Source: an uncultured Pelagibacteraceae bacterium
Lineage (GTDB): Bacteria > Pseudomonadota > Alphaproteobacteria > Pelagibacterales > Pelagibacteraceae
NCBI GenBank assembly: GCA_902622655.1
Contig: CACNQY010000001.1
Span: forward strand, 20,117 to 84,116
Direction of reading: 5' to 3'
DNA length: 64,000 nt
The notes under the pieces were generated by a model. That model worked only from the letters and a program-made list of their open reading frames with translations. It was not told the origin of the DNA and made no database searches. The position numbers were made by a program, and so were the translations under genes. Below, in pieces: positions 1 through 9,741 of the stretch; the first letter of the stretch is position 1, and the number at the start of each line of letters is the position of its first letter.

Positions 1-41
1 TTATAAATTGGAATTTTGTTTCCTACGTCTTTTTGAGCCAT
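1..41 (-). CDS. 5' start of a further minus-strand CDS (MAQKDVGNKIPIY...), truncated by window edge
   Basis: ATG (complement 41..39) overlaps the TAA stop of the 41..2446 gene as TAATG; open to the window edge; only 13 codons visible. Confidence 0.35.
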   Translation of the reverse strand, partial: MAQKDVGNKIPIY

Positions 42-2446
42 TAGCTTCTCATTTTTTGACCACTTGGATCGTATAGTGGTTCTTTAATAATTGAACAATT
101 AAATAAATCTCCATTAATCTCTACTTGAATTTTATTTTCAGATTTAATGTTTTTTTGATCAACAAAAGTAAACGCAACACTTTTATTTACAAAATGAGCG
201 AACCCACCTGAAGTTACGTAACCAATACTTTGATCTCCATTCATGACAGCTTCATTGTTTGTTACATCAATATCATTTGTTTCAACAATTAATGGTATGA
301 GTTTATTTGAAGAATTTTCTTTTTGCGCACTTTCTTTACCGATAAATTCTTTATCCCAATTAATAAAAACATCTAAGCCTGTCTCATTTGCAGTAAAATC
401 TGGTCTATAATCTAAAGTCCAAGCTCCCCAATTTTTTTCCAACCTCATTGACATTAATGCTCTTCCACCAAAAGGTTTAATATTAAATTCTTTACCAGCT
501 TCTACTAATTCTTCATAAAGCTTTAATTGATAATGAGGAGCTACATAAATCTCGTAACCAAGTTCACCTGTAAATGAAATTCTATTTATTATTGCTGGGA
601 CACCACCAACAAACATTCTTCTTGAGTCTCTAAATTTAAATTTTTCATTTGAAACATCATCTCTTACAATTTTTTCTAAAACTTTTCTTGAATTAGGACC
701 TGCAATAGATAATCCATGATAATCATCTGATCTATTAGAGTAGCTTAAATTAAATTTATCTAAGTGACTTTCAAACCAACGTCTATGCATTTCTTGAGCA
801 GCTCCAGAACCAAATACCATGAATTCATTTTCATCTAAGCAAGCCACAGTTAAATCACCACATAACTTTCCTCTATATGATAACATTGGTGATAAAGATA
901 TTCTGCCTGGTTTTGGAAGTCTTCCAGCCATTATGTGATCTAAAAATTTTCTAGCATCAGGACCTTTGAATTCATGTTTTGAAAAGTTAGCAACTTCAAT
1001 TAAACCAACATTTTCTCTTACATTAATAACTTCTTTTGAAACATAGTCATGTGATCTCGATCTTTTAATAGTAGGCTCTTCGTGAGCATCTTCTTTATTA
1101 TTTGCAAACCACAAAACATTTTCTAATCCAAAGCTATCTCCCATAACAGCACCTTGATTTACAAAACGATCATATAGTGCCGTAGTTTTTTGTTTTCTTC
1201 CTTTTGGTAAAGTTTCGTTTGGAAAAGTCATAATAAATCTTCTCTCATAATTTTCTGAGGATTTTATTGTTCCATATTGAGGCGATGCATAATCTCCAAA
1301 TCTTGCAACATCCATTGCCCAAACATCAATAGATGGTTCGCCGTCAATAATCCATTCTGCTATGCATTTTCCAACTCCTCCACCTTGGCAGAAACCAGCC
1401 ATAACACCAACTGCAACCCAATAATTTTTCATTCCTGGTACTGGACCAATCAGAGGACTTCCATCTGGACCAAAAGTAAAAGGTCCATTAACTATATTCT
1501 TAATACCTGCGCGCTCTAATGCTGGCATTCTTTCAAAACCTATAGCCAATCTATCCTGAATATTATCTAACTTTGGCTCAAGTAACTCATGGCCAAAATT
1601 CATTGGTGTACCTTCTACTTTCCAAGGGGTTGATTTCGGTTCATATGTTCCAAGCAACATTCCCTTTCCCTCTTGTCTAAAGTAAATATTTCCCTCAAAA
1701 TCAGTTCCTATAGGTAGTCTTTGATCTCCCATTGCCTCTATTTCTGGAATAGGCTCCGTGATCAAATAATGATGCTCCATCGGCTGGACAGGAAGATTTA
1801 AACCGGCTAATTGTCCAACTTCTCTAGCCCACAAACCACCAGCGTTAATTACAATTTCTGCATTAATGTTTCCTTTTTCAGTGTAGACATCCCAAGTTCC
1901 ATCCTCTTTTTGTTTAGTATCTTTAACAACTGTATGAGTGTAATACTTTCCTCCATGTACCTTTGCAGCTTTAGCAAACGCATATGTAACCCCTGACGGG
2001 TCAACTTCACCATCAATAGGATCCCATAATGCTAACAAATATCTAGATGGATCTATTAAAGGATGTTTCTTTTTTACTTCCTCTAGAGAAATAAATTCTT
2101 GATCAAGACCCATGTATCTTGCTTTTGACCTTTCTCTTTTTAAATAATCAGCCCATACTTCATTTGATGCTAAATAAAATCCTCCACTTGGTTTAAATCC
2201 TGTTGAGTGACCTGACTCTTTTTCTATCTCTTTATATAGTCCTATTGTGTACGCCATCATTCTAGAAATATTAGGATCTGAAGAAATTACATGAACGTTT
2301 CCTGCAGCATGCCAAGATGAACCTGAAGTAAGCTCGTTTCTCTCAAGCAAAATACAATCCTTTAATCCAAATTTAGATAAGTGATAAAGTATAGAGCAAC
2401 CTACTACGCCACCACCTATAATTACTACCTTCGCATGCTTTTCCAT
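41..2446 (-). CDS. FAD-dependent oxidoreductase + GcvT-domain protein, dimethylglycine dehydrogenase-like
   Basis: N-term VVIIGGGVVGCSILYHLSKFG dinucleotide fold, DAO domain, C-term aminomethyltransferase (GELGYEIYV); adjacent to BHMT. Confidence 0.85.
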   Translation of the reverse strand: MEKHAKVVIIGGGVVGCSILYHLSKFGLKDCILLERNELTSGSSWHAAGNVHVISSDPNISRMMAYTIGLYKEIEKESGHSTGFKPSGGFYLASNEVWADYLKRERSKARYMGLDQEFISLEEVKKKHPLIDPSRYLLALWDPIDGEVDPSGVTYAFAKAAKVHGGKYYTHTVVKDTKQKEDGTWDVYTEKGNINAEIVINAGGLWAREVGQLAGLNLPVQPMEHHYLITEPIPEIEAMGDQRLPIGTDFEGNIYFRQEGKGMLLGTYEPKSTPWKVEGTPMNFGHELLEPKLDNIQDRLAIGFERMPALERAGIKNIVNGPFTFGPDGSPLIGPVPGMKNYWVAVGVMAGFCQGGGVGKCIAEWIIDGEPSIDVWAMDVARFGDYASPQYGTIKSSENYERRFIMTFPNETLPKGRKQKTTALYDRFVNQGAVMGDSFGLENVLWFANNKEDAHEEPTIKRSRSHDYVSKEVINVRENVGLIEVANFSKHEFKGPDARKFLDHIMAGRLPKPGRISLSPMLSYRGKLCGDLTVACLDENEFMVFGSGAAQEMHRRWFESHLDKFNLSYSNRSDDYHGLSIAGPNSRKVLEKIVRDDVSNEKFKFRDSRRMFVGGVPAIINRISFTGELGYEIYVAPHYQLKLYEELVEAGKEFNIKPFGGRALMSMRLEKNWGAWTLDYRPDFTANETGLDVFINWDKEFIGKESAQKENSSNKLIPLIVETNDIDVTNNEAVMNGDQSIGYVTSGGFAHFVNKSVAFTFVDQKNIKSENKIQVEINGDLFNCSIIKEPLYDPSGQKMRS

Positions 2447-3486
2447 TAGTATTTAATTTCCTTATTTACTTTTTTTAAAGACTTATCTGTACCATGATGG
2501 AAATGTTTGCTCATGTCTGGCATATATTTCATTGAAATTGGTTTTTTTCCAATTGCGACAGACATCTCTCTAACATGATGAGCTTCTGCGCCACAACATA
2601 TACCTATAAAATTTATTTTATTTTTAACACAATCTTTTGCAAATTCTGCCATTTCAAATCTGTTACAAAATAAATTATCTAAGGCAACAGGAAAAGCATT
2701 TCCACCAGGGATGCAATCACAACCATGATCTGTAATATTTAAAAAACCAGGTTCTTTCTCGGTAGTTCTATAAGGAACCGGAAGTCCTGATACATGGCAC
2801 GAAACTTTATCTCTTACTTTTTTTAAAAGTTTCATTGTCATCTCTGGTCCTCTGTAACAATTTAATCCAACAACATCAGCACCTAAATCTTCTATCATTT
2901 TGCATGCATCTTCAGCACTATGCCCTTCTCTGGTTTTATCTCCTCTTGGAATCGCAAAATTACAAACTGCAATAAGTCCTGCATCTTTAATTGCTTTTAA
3001 TGCAATTTTCATTTCGTCTGTCCAACTTATTGTTTCAGCAATAACAAAATCTACTCCAGCTTCTTTCGCCCAAGAAACTTGTTCTTCATACATTTGTTGA
3101 CATTGTTTGTGTGTATTTACATCAGCAGGATCAAATACATTTGTATTTGCTACATCTCCACAAACCATCAAATCTAGATCTTTAAATTCAGCAGCAGCAT
3201 CTTTTGCAATTTTTAGTGCATTTTTTTGCATTGGCTCTAACAAATGCTCTTTACCTATTATTCTAAGCTTTTCTCTATGCCCATAATAAGTAAATGCCTG
3301 AACAACTTCTGAACCTGCTCTAATAAATTCTCTATGAAGCTGAGTAACTACCTCAGGATGTTCCAATACGACTTCAGGTACAAATGGTCCAGCTGAAAGA
3401 TAACCTCTTCGTTCCATAGCAAAAAGGTAACCTTCTGCACACATAATTGGTCCTTCATTTAACCTTGTTATTAGATCTTTGCTCAT
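2446..3486 (-). CDS. bhmt: betaine-homocysteine S-methyltransferase family protein
   Basis: Homocysteine S-methyltransferase fold; C-terminal GICCGAEAHHVR Zn-Cys motif; next to DMGDH. Confidence 0.85.
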   Translation of the reverse strand: MSKDLITRLNEGPIMCAEGYLFAMERRGYLSAGPFVPEVVLEHPEVVTQLHREFIRAGSEVVQAFTYYGHREKLRIIGKEHLLEPMQKNALKIAKDAAAEFKDLDLMVCGDVANTNVFDPADVNTHKQCQQMYEEQVSWAKEAGVDFVIAETISWTDEMKIALKAIKDAGLIAVCNFAIPRGDKTREGHSAEDACKMIEDLGADVVGLNCYRGPEMTMKLLKKVRDKVSCHVSGLPVPYRTTEKEPGFLNITDHGCDCIPGGNAFPVALDNLFCNRFEMAEFAKDCVKNKINFIGICCGAEAHHVREMSVAIGKKPISMKYMPDMSKHFHHGTDKSLKKVNKEIKY

Positions 3487-3497
3487 AATTTATCCTT

Positions 3498-4676
3498 TCA
3501 TTTCATTAAATTATTTGCAACCCATTTATGAAAATGATGGGTTGGATTATCCATAACTGGCGAAAAATTACCCCCATTATAAGAGGGAGATTTTCTTCCA
3601 TCCTGCATCCCCTCTATTATATTTAAATCTTCACTTTGAACACCTTTCCAAAGTTCGAAATTTTGCTTTCTTAACGATTTAAATTTTTTTGAGTTAGCCG
3701 CTTCATTTCCAACATAATAAATTTCCATATGCTCTTTAGTATATTCATTGTTAATAGGTTCTAGCCAGTAGGCATAAAAATGGTCTTTGTGTATACCTAA
3801 CATCACATTTGGGAATAACGCTACATACTCGGCAATATGTTCACGATCTTGTGGCCAATTTGGAAAAGTTGGAAAATTTAAATTACTTTTAAATCTTGGT
3901 TTATAAACCATTGTTCCTTGACCAGCAAAACGATTGGGTAAACCCTGAATATGATAATGATCATCTATCTTAGAATACGAGTTCAGCCCAGGATGTACCC
4001 ATGGAAGATGGTAACTCTCACAATAATTTTCTATTGCAAACTTCCAATTACATTTTGCATTTAAATTAAAATATCCATAATCGTTAGAGTAAACAATTAA
4101 ATCTCTATCTTTTATTGGCCAAAACTTTTCCCATCTATCGCTTAAAGGTTTAATATATTTTTCAAATTCGATTTGATTGTTATTTAAATTTACGAAAATT
4201 AAATCAAGCCATACATAGGACCTTACTTCTTTAAGATTACTCTCAGATTTGTTAAATTTATTGCAATTATGTTTATTCATCCCACCTATATGAGGTGTAG
4301 CTACTAATTTTCCTTCCGTATTATAAGACCAAGAGTGATAAGGACATCTTAAAACATTTTTAATCTTTATATCCTCTTGAAGAATTTTATAACCTCTATG
4401 ACTACAAACATTATGGTAAACTCTTATTTGATTATTCTTATCCCTTAAGATGATTAAAGGAATTCCTAAAAGATCAAATGGTTTTGCATCACCAATATTA
4501 GGAATAGAATTACCTATGCCAATTACGACCCATTTGTCCTCAAAAATTTTTGCTCTTTCTACTGGAAGATAATCTTCATTAGTGTAACACTCATTTGGTA
4601 AACCGTGAGCTTTATCTATAGCTCTATTAACTACTCTAATCTTTTTTAAATCAACTATTTCTGATAGCTTTTTCAT
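3498..4676 (-). CDS. Rieske [2Fe-2S] aromatic-ring-hydroxylating-type oxygenase, glycine betaine/choline monooxygenase-like
   Basis: CSHRGYKI...LRCPYHSWSY Rieske motif; catalytic domain NYCESYHLPWVHP; AAGGAGG SD upstream. Confidence 0.85.
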   Translation of the reverse strand: MKKLSEIVDLKKIRVVNRAIDKAHGLPNECYTNEDYLPVERAKIFEDKWVVIGIGNSIPNIGDAKPFDLLGIPLIILRDKNNQIRVYHNVCSHRGYKILQEDIKIKNVLRCPYHSWSYNTEGKLVATPHIGGMNKHNCNKFNKSESNLKEVRSYVWLDLIFVNLNNNQIEFEKYIKPLSDRWEKFWPIKDRDLIVYSNDYGYFNLNAKCNWKFAIENYCESYHLPWVHPGLNSYSKIDDHYHIQGLPNRFAGQGTMVYKPRFKSNLNFPTFPNWPQDREHIAEYVALFPNVMLGIHKDHFYAYWLEPINNEYTKEHMEIYYVGNEAANSKKFKSLRKQNFELWKGVQSEDLNIIEGMQDGRKSPSYNGGNFSPVMDNPTHHFHKWVANNLMK

Positions 4677-4951
4677 TACAACTTTTATTAAACCTCCTTG
4701 TTAAAGTTGGAATTAATTAAAGTTATCTATTACGATTCTCTAATTATGATTTGTTGAAAAACAGTCTTACAATTTAAAATATAAACAAATTCTTTGAAAA
4801 AAAAATTTGCAGAAAAAGTCATTTATAAACATTATCTTTAAATTAATTGATGATAAAGACAATTTAACTTCAATCTAGGGTTGAAAGGAATTTGCAATTC
4901 ACATTCTGTTGTGTTTTTATGTTTCCTATAAACAATCATTGGGAGAAATAA

Positions 4952-5962
4952 ATGAAAATTAAAAGAATACTTATTTCACTGGCTGTTGTGTTTGGTCTTA
5001 CTTCTTTTGGAAGTGTAGCGAATGCTGCTTGTGGAAATATAACTATTGCTAATATGAACTGGGCTTCTGCCAACTTCATGGCTGAAGTAGACAAAATTAT
5101 ATTAGAAGAAGGTTACGGATGTTCTGTAGAGTTAGTACCTGGTGCTACAATGCCTACATTTACATCTATGCAAGAAAAAGGTGAGCCGGATGTAGCTCCT
5201 GAGTTTTGGGCAAATGCTGCTATAGTAGCATTGAACAAAGCTGTTGATGAGGGCAAAATGCATTCAATTAATAAGGCTCCAATTACTGGTTTAGGTGAAG
5301 GATGGTGGGTATTACCTGCAACTTTAAAAAAGCATCCAGAACTTACTACAGCTGAAGCAATTTTAGCAAGACCAGACTTATTTCCTCACCCAGAGGATCC
5401 ATCAAAAGGTGGTTTCCATATTTGTCCTCCAGGATGGAACTGTGAGTTAAGTAACAGAAACCATTTCAGAGCATGGGGCATGGAAGCAAAAGGTTGGGCT
5501 ATAGTAGAAACAGGTTCAGCTGCTGGACTTGATGGTTCGATTGCTAAAGCTGCTGAAAGAGGAGAAAACTGGTTTGGTTACTATTGGTCTCCAACAGCTC
5601 TAATTGGTAAATACGATATGCAAGCTGTCGACATGGGATCTTGGGGTGGTAAAGACAATTGGGATAATTGTATTGTCAAGCCAGAACAAGAGTGTGCTGA
5701 CCCTAAAAAAACTTCTTGGGTAAAATCTGAAGTTTTCACTATAACAACTGACAACTTTAAAAAGACTGCTGGTAAAGAAGGTATGAAGTATCTTGAAAAT
5801 AGAACTTATCCTGGTCCAGTAATGAATGGAATGTTAGTTTGGATGGGAGCAAACCAGGCAGAAGGTGCTGATGCTGCAATTGAATTCCTAAAAACACAAG
5901 AAAGTGTTTGGAGTAAATGGGTTTCAAAAGATGCTGCTAAAAAAATAAAAAAAGCACTTTAA
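4952..5962 (+). CDS. glycine betaine/proline-type ABC transporter substrate-binding protein (ProX/OpuAC family)
   Basis: Signal peptide, ITIANMNWASANFMAEVDKIIL start of OpuAC domain, GEGWWVLP. Confidence 0.88.
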   Translation: MKIKRILISLAVVFGLTSFGSVANAACGNITIANMNWASANFMAEVDKIILEEGYGCSVELVPGATMPTFTSMQEKGEPDVAPEFWANAAIVALNKAVDEGKMHSINKAPITGLGEGWWVLPATLKKHPELTTAEAILARPDLFPHPEDPSKGGFHICPPGWNCELSNRNHFRAWGMEAKGWAIVETGSAAGLDGSIAKAAERGENWFGYYWSPTALIGKYDMQAVDMGSWGGKDNWDNCIVKPEQECADPKKTSWVKSEVFTITTDNFKKTAGKEGMKYLENRTYPGPVMNGMLVWMGANQAEGADAAIEFLKTQESVWSKWVSKDAAKKIKKAL

Positions 5963-5974
5963 TTTAACAAAATT

Positions 5975-6003
5975 ATCGAACCCGTTTTTTAAACGGGTTC
6001 GAT
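5975..6003 (+). other. Perfect 13-bp inverted repeat (ATCGAACCCGTTT-TTT-AAACGGGTTCGAT), intercistronic hairpin
   Basis: Direct sequence; lies between proX-like stop and proW-like start; no following T-run. Confidence 0.9.
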
Positions 6004-6017
6004 CATGAAAAAACTTT

Positions 6018-6905
6018 ATGGATTTCTTTACTAAAATTCCTGTTATGGACAGAACAGCTTTGAGAGAGCTTAAAAAAGGAATTGATTTTAGTTTTAAAGA
6101 ATTTTCACGAGCATATGGTGATGCTATTGAGGGTTTTTTTGATCCTCTTTTATATTTTTTGATTTGGTTAGAAAAACTTTTAGTTAATACCCCTTGGCCA
6201 ATTGTAATAGCAGTTTTTGGATTGTTAGCATGGATAGGATCTAGAAGTATCAAATTAGTAATTGGAACAGTTGTTTGCTTCATAGTCATTGGTTATTTTG
6301 GTATGTGGAAAAATTGTATGGCCACTGTAGCTATAATTTCTGTCTCCACTTTAGTATGTATAGTAGTAGGTATTCCTATAGGAGTTTTGATGTCAAAATC
6401 AGCAAGAGCAGAAAAAGCTATCTTACCTGTTTTAGATATGATGCAAACTATACCAAGTTTTGTATATCTTATTCCTATAATAATGCTTTTGGGTATAGGT
6501 AAAGTTCCAGGACTGCTAGCTGTTTGTATATATGCATTGCCACCAATAGTTAGATTAACTAATCTTGGGATAAGAGAAGTAGATAAAGAGACTTTAGAAG
6601 CAAGTGAAGCTTTTGGCGCAACTCCAATGCAGAAATTAAAATCTGTTCAAATCCCACTTTCACTTCCAACAATTTTTGCGGGAATCAATCAAACAATAAT
6701 GATGGCTTTAGCAATGGTAGTTATTGCATCAATGATAGGTGTCAAAGGCCTTGGAGTTCCAATTTTACAGGCCATTTCTAACCAATATTTAGCATTAGGA
6801 ATGATGAATGGATTGGCAATTGTAGCTCTAGCGATTATTTTTGACAGGGTCACACAGCAGTACGGACAAAGAATTCAAAAGCACAGAGGTCAACTTAAGA
6901 AGTAA
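6018..6905 (+). CDS. glycine betaine/proline ABC transporter permease (ProW family)
   Basis: Multi-TM; BPD_transp_1 region EAFGATPMQKLKSVQIPLSLPTIFAGINQ. Confidence 0.9.
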   Translation: MDFFTKIPVMDRTALRELKKGIDFSFKEFSRAYGDAIEGFFDPLLYFLIWLEKLLVNTPWPIVIAVFGLLAWIGSRSIKLVIGTVVCFIVIGYFGMWKNCMATVAIISVSTLVCIVVGIPIGVLMSKSARAEKAILPVLDMMQTIPSFVYLIPIIMLLGIGKVPGLLAVCIYALPPIVRLTNLGIREVDKETLEASEAFGATPMQKLKSVQIPLSLPTIFAGINQTIMMALAMVVIASMIGVKGLGVPILQAISNQYLALGMMNGLAIVALAIIFDRVTQQYGQRIQKHRGQLKK

Positions 6906-6963
6906 ATTTATCTCAATCGATTTTTCTAGACTCATATTTGAAAATAAATAAATATCCAAGAAA

Positions 6964-7692
6964 ATGAATTTTTCTTTAGAAATAGGCCCTAATACAGACA
7001 TCGAAACAGTCCCAGCTATAAATGATGTATACATTACAATGCTACCTGGTGGTGACTATAAAGAGACAGCTGAAAAAGCCATAGAGCTTGTAAAAAAAGG
7101 ATTTAACCCTGTTCCTCACTTTCCAGCAAGATCAATGCAGGATGAAAAAGAACTTAAAGATTATGTTTCAAGATGCAAGGATGGTGGAGTTAAGCAAGCT
7201 TTAATAATAGGTGGCGGAAGAGAGCCTGCAGGTAAATTTGACAGTTCATTTCAACTTCTAGAAACAGGTTATTTTGAAAAAATGAAAATAGGAATTGCTG
7301 GACATCCAGAGGGGAGTCCTGATATATCCGACTCAGAATTAGAAAAAGCTATGATAGATAAAAAGCCTTATGCTGATTATATTGTAACACAATGGTTGCT
7401 TGATCCTCAGCCTATTATAGATTTTATTTCTAAGCAAAGCGTACCAGTACATGTGGGAATCACTGGGCCATTAAAAATATCTAGCTTAATTAAATTTGCT
7501 AATATTGTTGGGGCAAAAAATTCCTTAAACTTTCTTAAATCTAATTTTACTAAGGCATTAGATTTATTGAAACCTAAAGACCCTAATGATTTAATTGGGA
7601 AAGTTAAATCGCATACTGATAACTTCCACATTTATACATTCGGCGGCTTGAAGGAAACTAACAAGTGGTTGAAGGAGAATAGTTATGTCTAA
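6964..7692 (+). CDS. methylenetetrahydrofolate reductase-like (MetF family, short)
   Basis: MetF-like TIM barrel: PHFPARSM, GIAGHPEGSPD, VPVHVGITGPLK; 242 aa. Confidence 0.75.
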   Translation: MNFSLEIGPNTDIETVPAINDVYITMLPGGDYKETAEKAIELVKKGFNPVPHFPARSMQDEKELKDYVSRCKDGGVKQALIIGGGREPAGKFDSSFQLLETGYFEKMKIGIAGHPEGSPDISDSELEKAMIDKKPYADYIVTQWLLDPQPIIDFISKQSVPVHVGITGPLKISSLIKFANIVGAKNSLNFLKSNFTKALDLLKPKDPNDLIGKVKSHTDNFHIYTFGGLKETNKWLKENSYV

Positions 7693-9043
7693 TGAATTTG
7701 ACTATACTAAACTAAAACATGTTACTTCTGTTGATCAATCTGACAGAGAAGTACCATATAATTTAAGACAAAGTGGGCCAACAAAAGTTGAAATGTTAAT
7801 TTCAACAAGGGTAAGAAAGTCACCTTATTGGCATTTATCAATGCAGGCAGGTTGTTGGAGAGCAACAGTTTATAACAGAATTTATCATCCAAGAGGTTAC
7901 GTAAAACCTGAAGATGGTGGAGCAATGGTTGAATATGATGCTATTGTGAACCATGTAACAATGTGGAATGTTGCTGTTGAAAGACAAATAAGAGTAAAAG
8001 GTCCTGATGCAGAAAAATTTACTGATTACGTTATAACTAGAGACGCAACAAAAATTTCTCCAATGAGAGCAAGATACGTTATTCTATGTAATTCTTATGG
8101 TGGGGTTCTAAATGATCCAATTCTTTTGAGAATTTCTAAAGATGAATTTTGGTTTTCATTATCAGACTCTGACATTGGAATGTATTTACAGGGTGTAAAT
8201 GCAGATGGAAGATTTAATTGTACAATTGAAGAAATTGATGCATGTCCTGTTCAAATTCAAGGTCCTAAATCAAAAGCGTTAATGAAAGATCTTTGTGGAG
8301 ATCAAGTTGATTTTGATAATATGCCTTTCTATGGGTTAGCAGAAGCCAAGGTTGGAGGAAGAGATGTTGTAATTTCACAATCAGGTTTCTCAGGCGAGGC
8401 CGGTTATGAAATATACTTAAGAAATGCAACTTTATATGCTGAAGATATGTGGAATGCAGTATTGGAAGCAGGAAAAAAACACAGCTTGATGGTTATTGCT
8501 CCTGCTCACCATAGAAGAATACAAGCAGGTATTCTTTCTTGGGGACAAGACATGGATCAACAACACAATCCATTTCAATGTAATTTAGGATATCAAGTTT
8601 CATTATCTGGTAAAGGTGAATGGAATAAAAAAGCAGATTATGTTGGAAAAACTGCTTTAGAGAAAATGGGAGCAGATATTAAAGCTGGAAAAAAACCTTA
8701 TAAACTTCAATTAGTTGGAATGGAGTTGGGTGGAAAACCAATTGATGATTATGCACCTGACTTTTGGTTAGTTTCACCTGAAAATGGAGGTGATCCTGTT
8801 GGATTTATTACTTCACCCTGGTGGCATCCAGAAAAGAAAACTAACATTGCTATGGGATACGTTCCATTTGATGGAACTTTAAATCCCAATGGATTTCCAA
8901 AAGGTAAAGTTGGAACTAAATTTAAAGTTCATCTTCCAGAAAAATACTCTGATACTCCAGGAACACCTGTGGATGCTGTAGTTGTGGATATTCCATTCAA
9001 AGAGTCTTTCAACGCAAATACAAGAGAAGTTGTAAAAGGCTAG
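7685..9043 (+). CDS. GcvT/DmdA-superfamily THF-dependent methyltransferase (demethylase), substrate unknown
   Basis: GcvT-like: IQGPKSKALM, SGFSGEAGYEIYLRN, DYVGKTALEK, GFITSPWWHPEKKTNIAMGYV; overlaps metF-like ORF by 8 nt. Confidence 0.8.
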   Translation: MSNEFDYTKLKHVTSVDQSDREVPYNLRQSGPTKVEMLISTRVRKSPYWHLSMQAGCWRATVYNRIYHPRGYVKPEDGGAMVEYDAIVNHVTMWNVAVERQIRVKGPDAEKFTDYVITRDATKISPMRARYVILCNSYGGVLNDPILLRISKDEFWFSLSDSDIGMYLQGVNADGRFNCTIEEIDACPVQIQGPKSKALMKDLCGDQVDFDNMPFYGLAEAKVGGRDVVISQSGFSGEAGYEIYLRNATLYAEDMWNAVLEAGKKHSLMVIAPAHHRRIQAGILSWGQDMDQQHNPFQCNLGYQVSLSGKGEWNKKADYVGKTALEKMGADIKAGKKPYKLQLVGMELGGKPIDDYAPDFWLVSPENGGDPVGFITSPWWHPEKKTNIAMGYVPFDGTLNPNGFPKGKVGTKFKVHLPEKYSDTPGTPVDAVVVDIPFKESFNANTREVVKG

Positions 9044-9051
9044 AATTTAAT

Positions 9052-9078
9052 AGGGGAGCTAAGTTTAGCTCCCCTTTT
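9052..9078 (+). terminator. Rho-independent terminator
   Basis: AGGGGAGCTAA-GT-TTAGCTCCCCT stem followed by TTTT just after the 9043 stop. Confidence 0.8.
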
Positions 9079-9085
9079 CATTTAC

Positions 9086-9196
9086 ATGACCAAAGGTTTT
9101 TTAATAGCAATTTGCATTATCATTGTTATTGCTTTAATAGTATTTCCATTAATTGTTTCTTATAAAGCTCAAAAAAATAAAAATAAAAAAAATTAA
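9086..9196 (+). CDS. 36-aa single-TM small protein (MTKGFLIAICIIIVIALIVFPLIVSYKAQKNKNKKN)
   Basis: Not in supplied ORF track; read directly; stop overlaps ATG of the next ORF (TAATG). Confidence 0.45.
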   Translation: MTKGFLIAICIIIVIALIVFPLIVSYKAQKNKNKKN

Positions 9197-9741
9197 TGTT
9201 TGCTGAATTTTTAAATATTATTTTTAAGTCAATAAAGTTAGATAAGACACTTTATTCAGATAATAAAAATTTTGGAGAAGCATCTTTATATTTTGCTGGG
9301 ATTATAATGATCCTAGATGGGATCGCTGGAGCAGTAGCAGCGAATACGATAATCAAAACGGCTATCGCTATGTCTGGTTTAACTGCAATAATTACATGGT
9401 TAATATGGGCAATTTTTATTTTTGTAATTGGGGTTAAATTATTCCCAGATAAGCAAACAAAAGTCTCATTTAAAAAAATTTTAACAGCTGTTGGTTTTGC
9501 GCATGCTCCTGGTTTGTTGAGGTTTTTTGCTGTCACACCAGATTTGATGATACCAATAATTTTTCTTACACAATTTTGGATTTTTGCAGGTTTAATAATT
9601 TCAACTAAACAAATATTAAACTTAAAATCTAATTTTAAATCTTTTGGAATAGTGCTTTTATCTTTTTTAATTATTGCATTTTTGTCTATCTCATTTGTGA
9701 TGAGTAGAATGAATATGCTTCCAGTTAGTCAAATCAGCTAA
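9196..9741 (+). CDS. Yip1-domain-like integral membrane protein
   Basis: Multi-TM 181 aa, Yip1-like hydrophobic pattern. Confidence 0.5.
   Translation: MFAEFLNIIFKSIKLDKTLYSDNKNFGEASLYFAGIIMILDGIAGAVAANTIIKTAIAMSGLTAIITWLIWAIFIFVIGVKLFPDKQTKVSFKKILTAVGFAHAPGLLRFFAVTPDLMIPIIFLTQFWIFAGLIISTKQILNLKSNFKSFGIVLLSFLIIAFLSISFVMSRMNMLPVSQIS

Noticed and set aside
1277-3100. Plus-strand ORFs 1277-1519, 1811-1996 and 2900-3100
   Set aside because: Fully antisense inside well-supported DMGDH and BHMT genes; treated as spurious.
4681-4951. Possible riboswitch (SAM- or glycine-type) in the divergent intergenic region
   Set aside because: Only a 5-bp stem (TTCAA/TTGAA near 4871-4887) seen; no recognisable conserved aptamer core. 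A covariance-model scan would decide.
5924-6289. Minus-strand 121-aa ORF
   Set aside because: Antisense to the proW-like gene and spans the intercistronic hairpin; no protein-like features.
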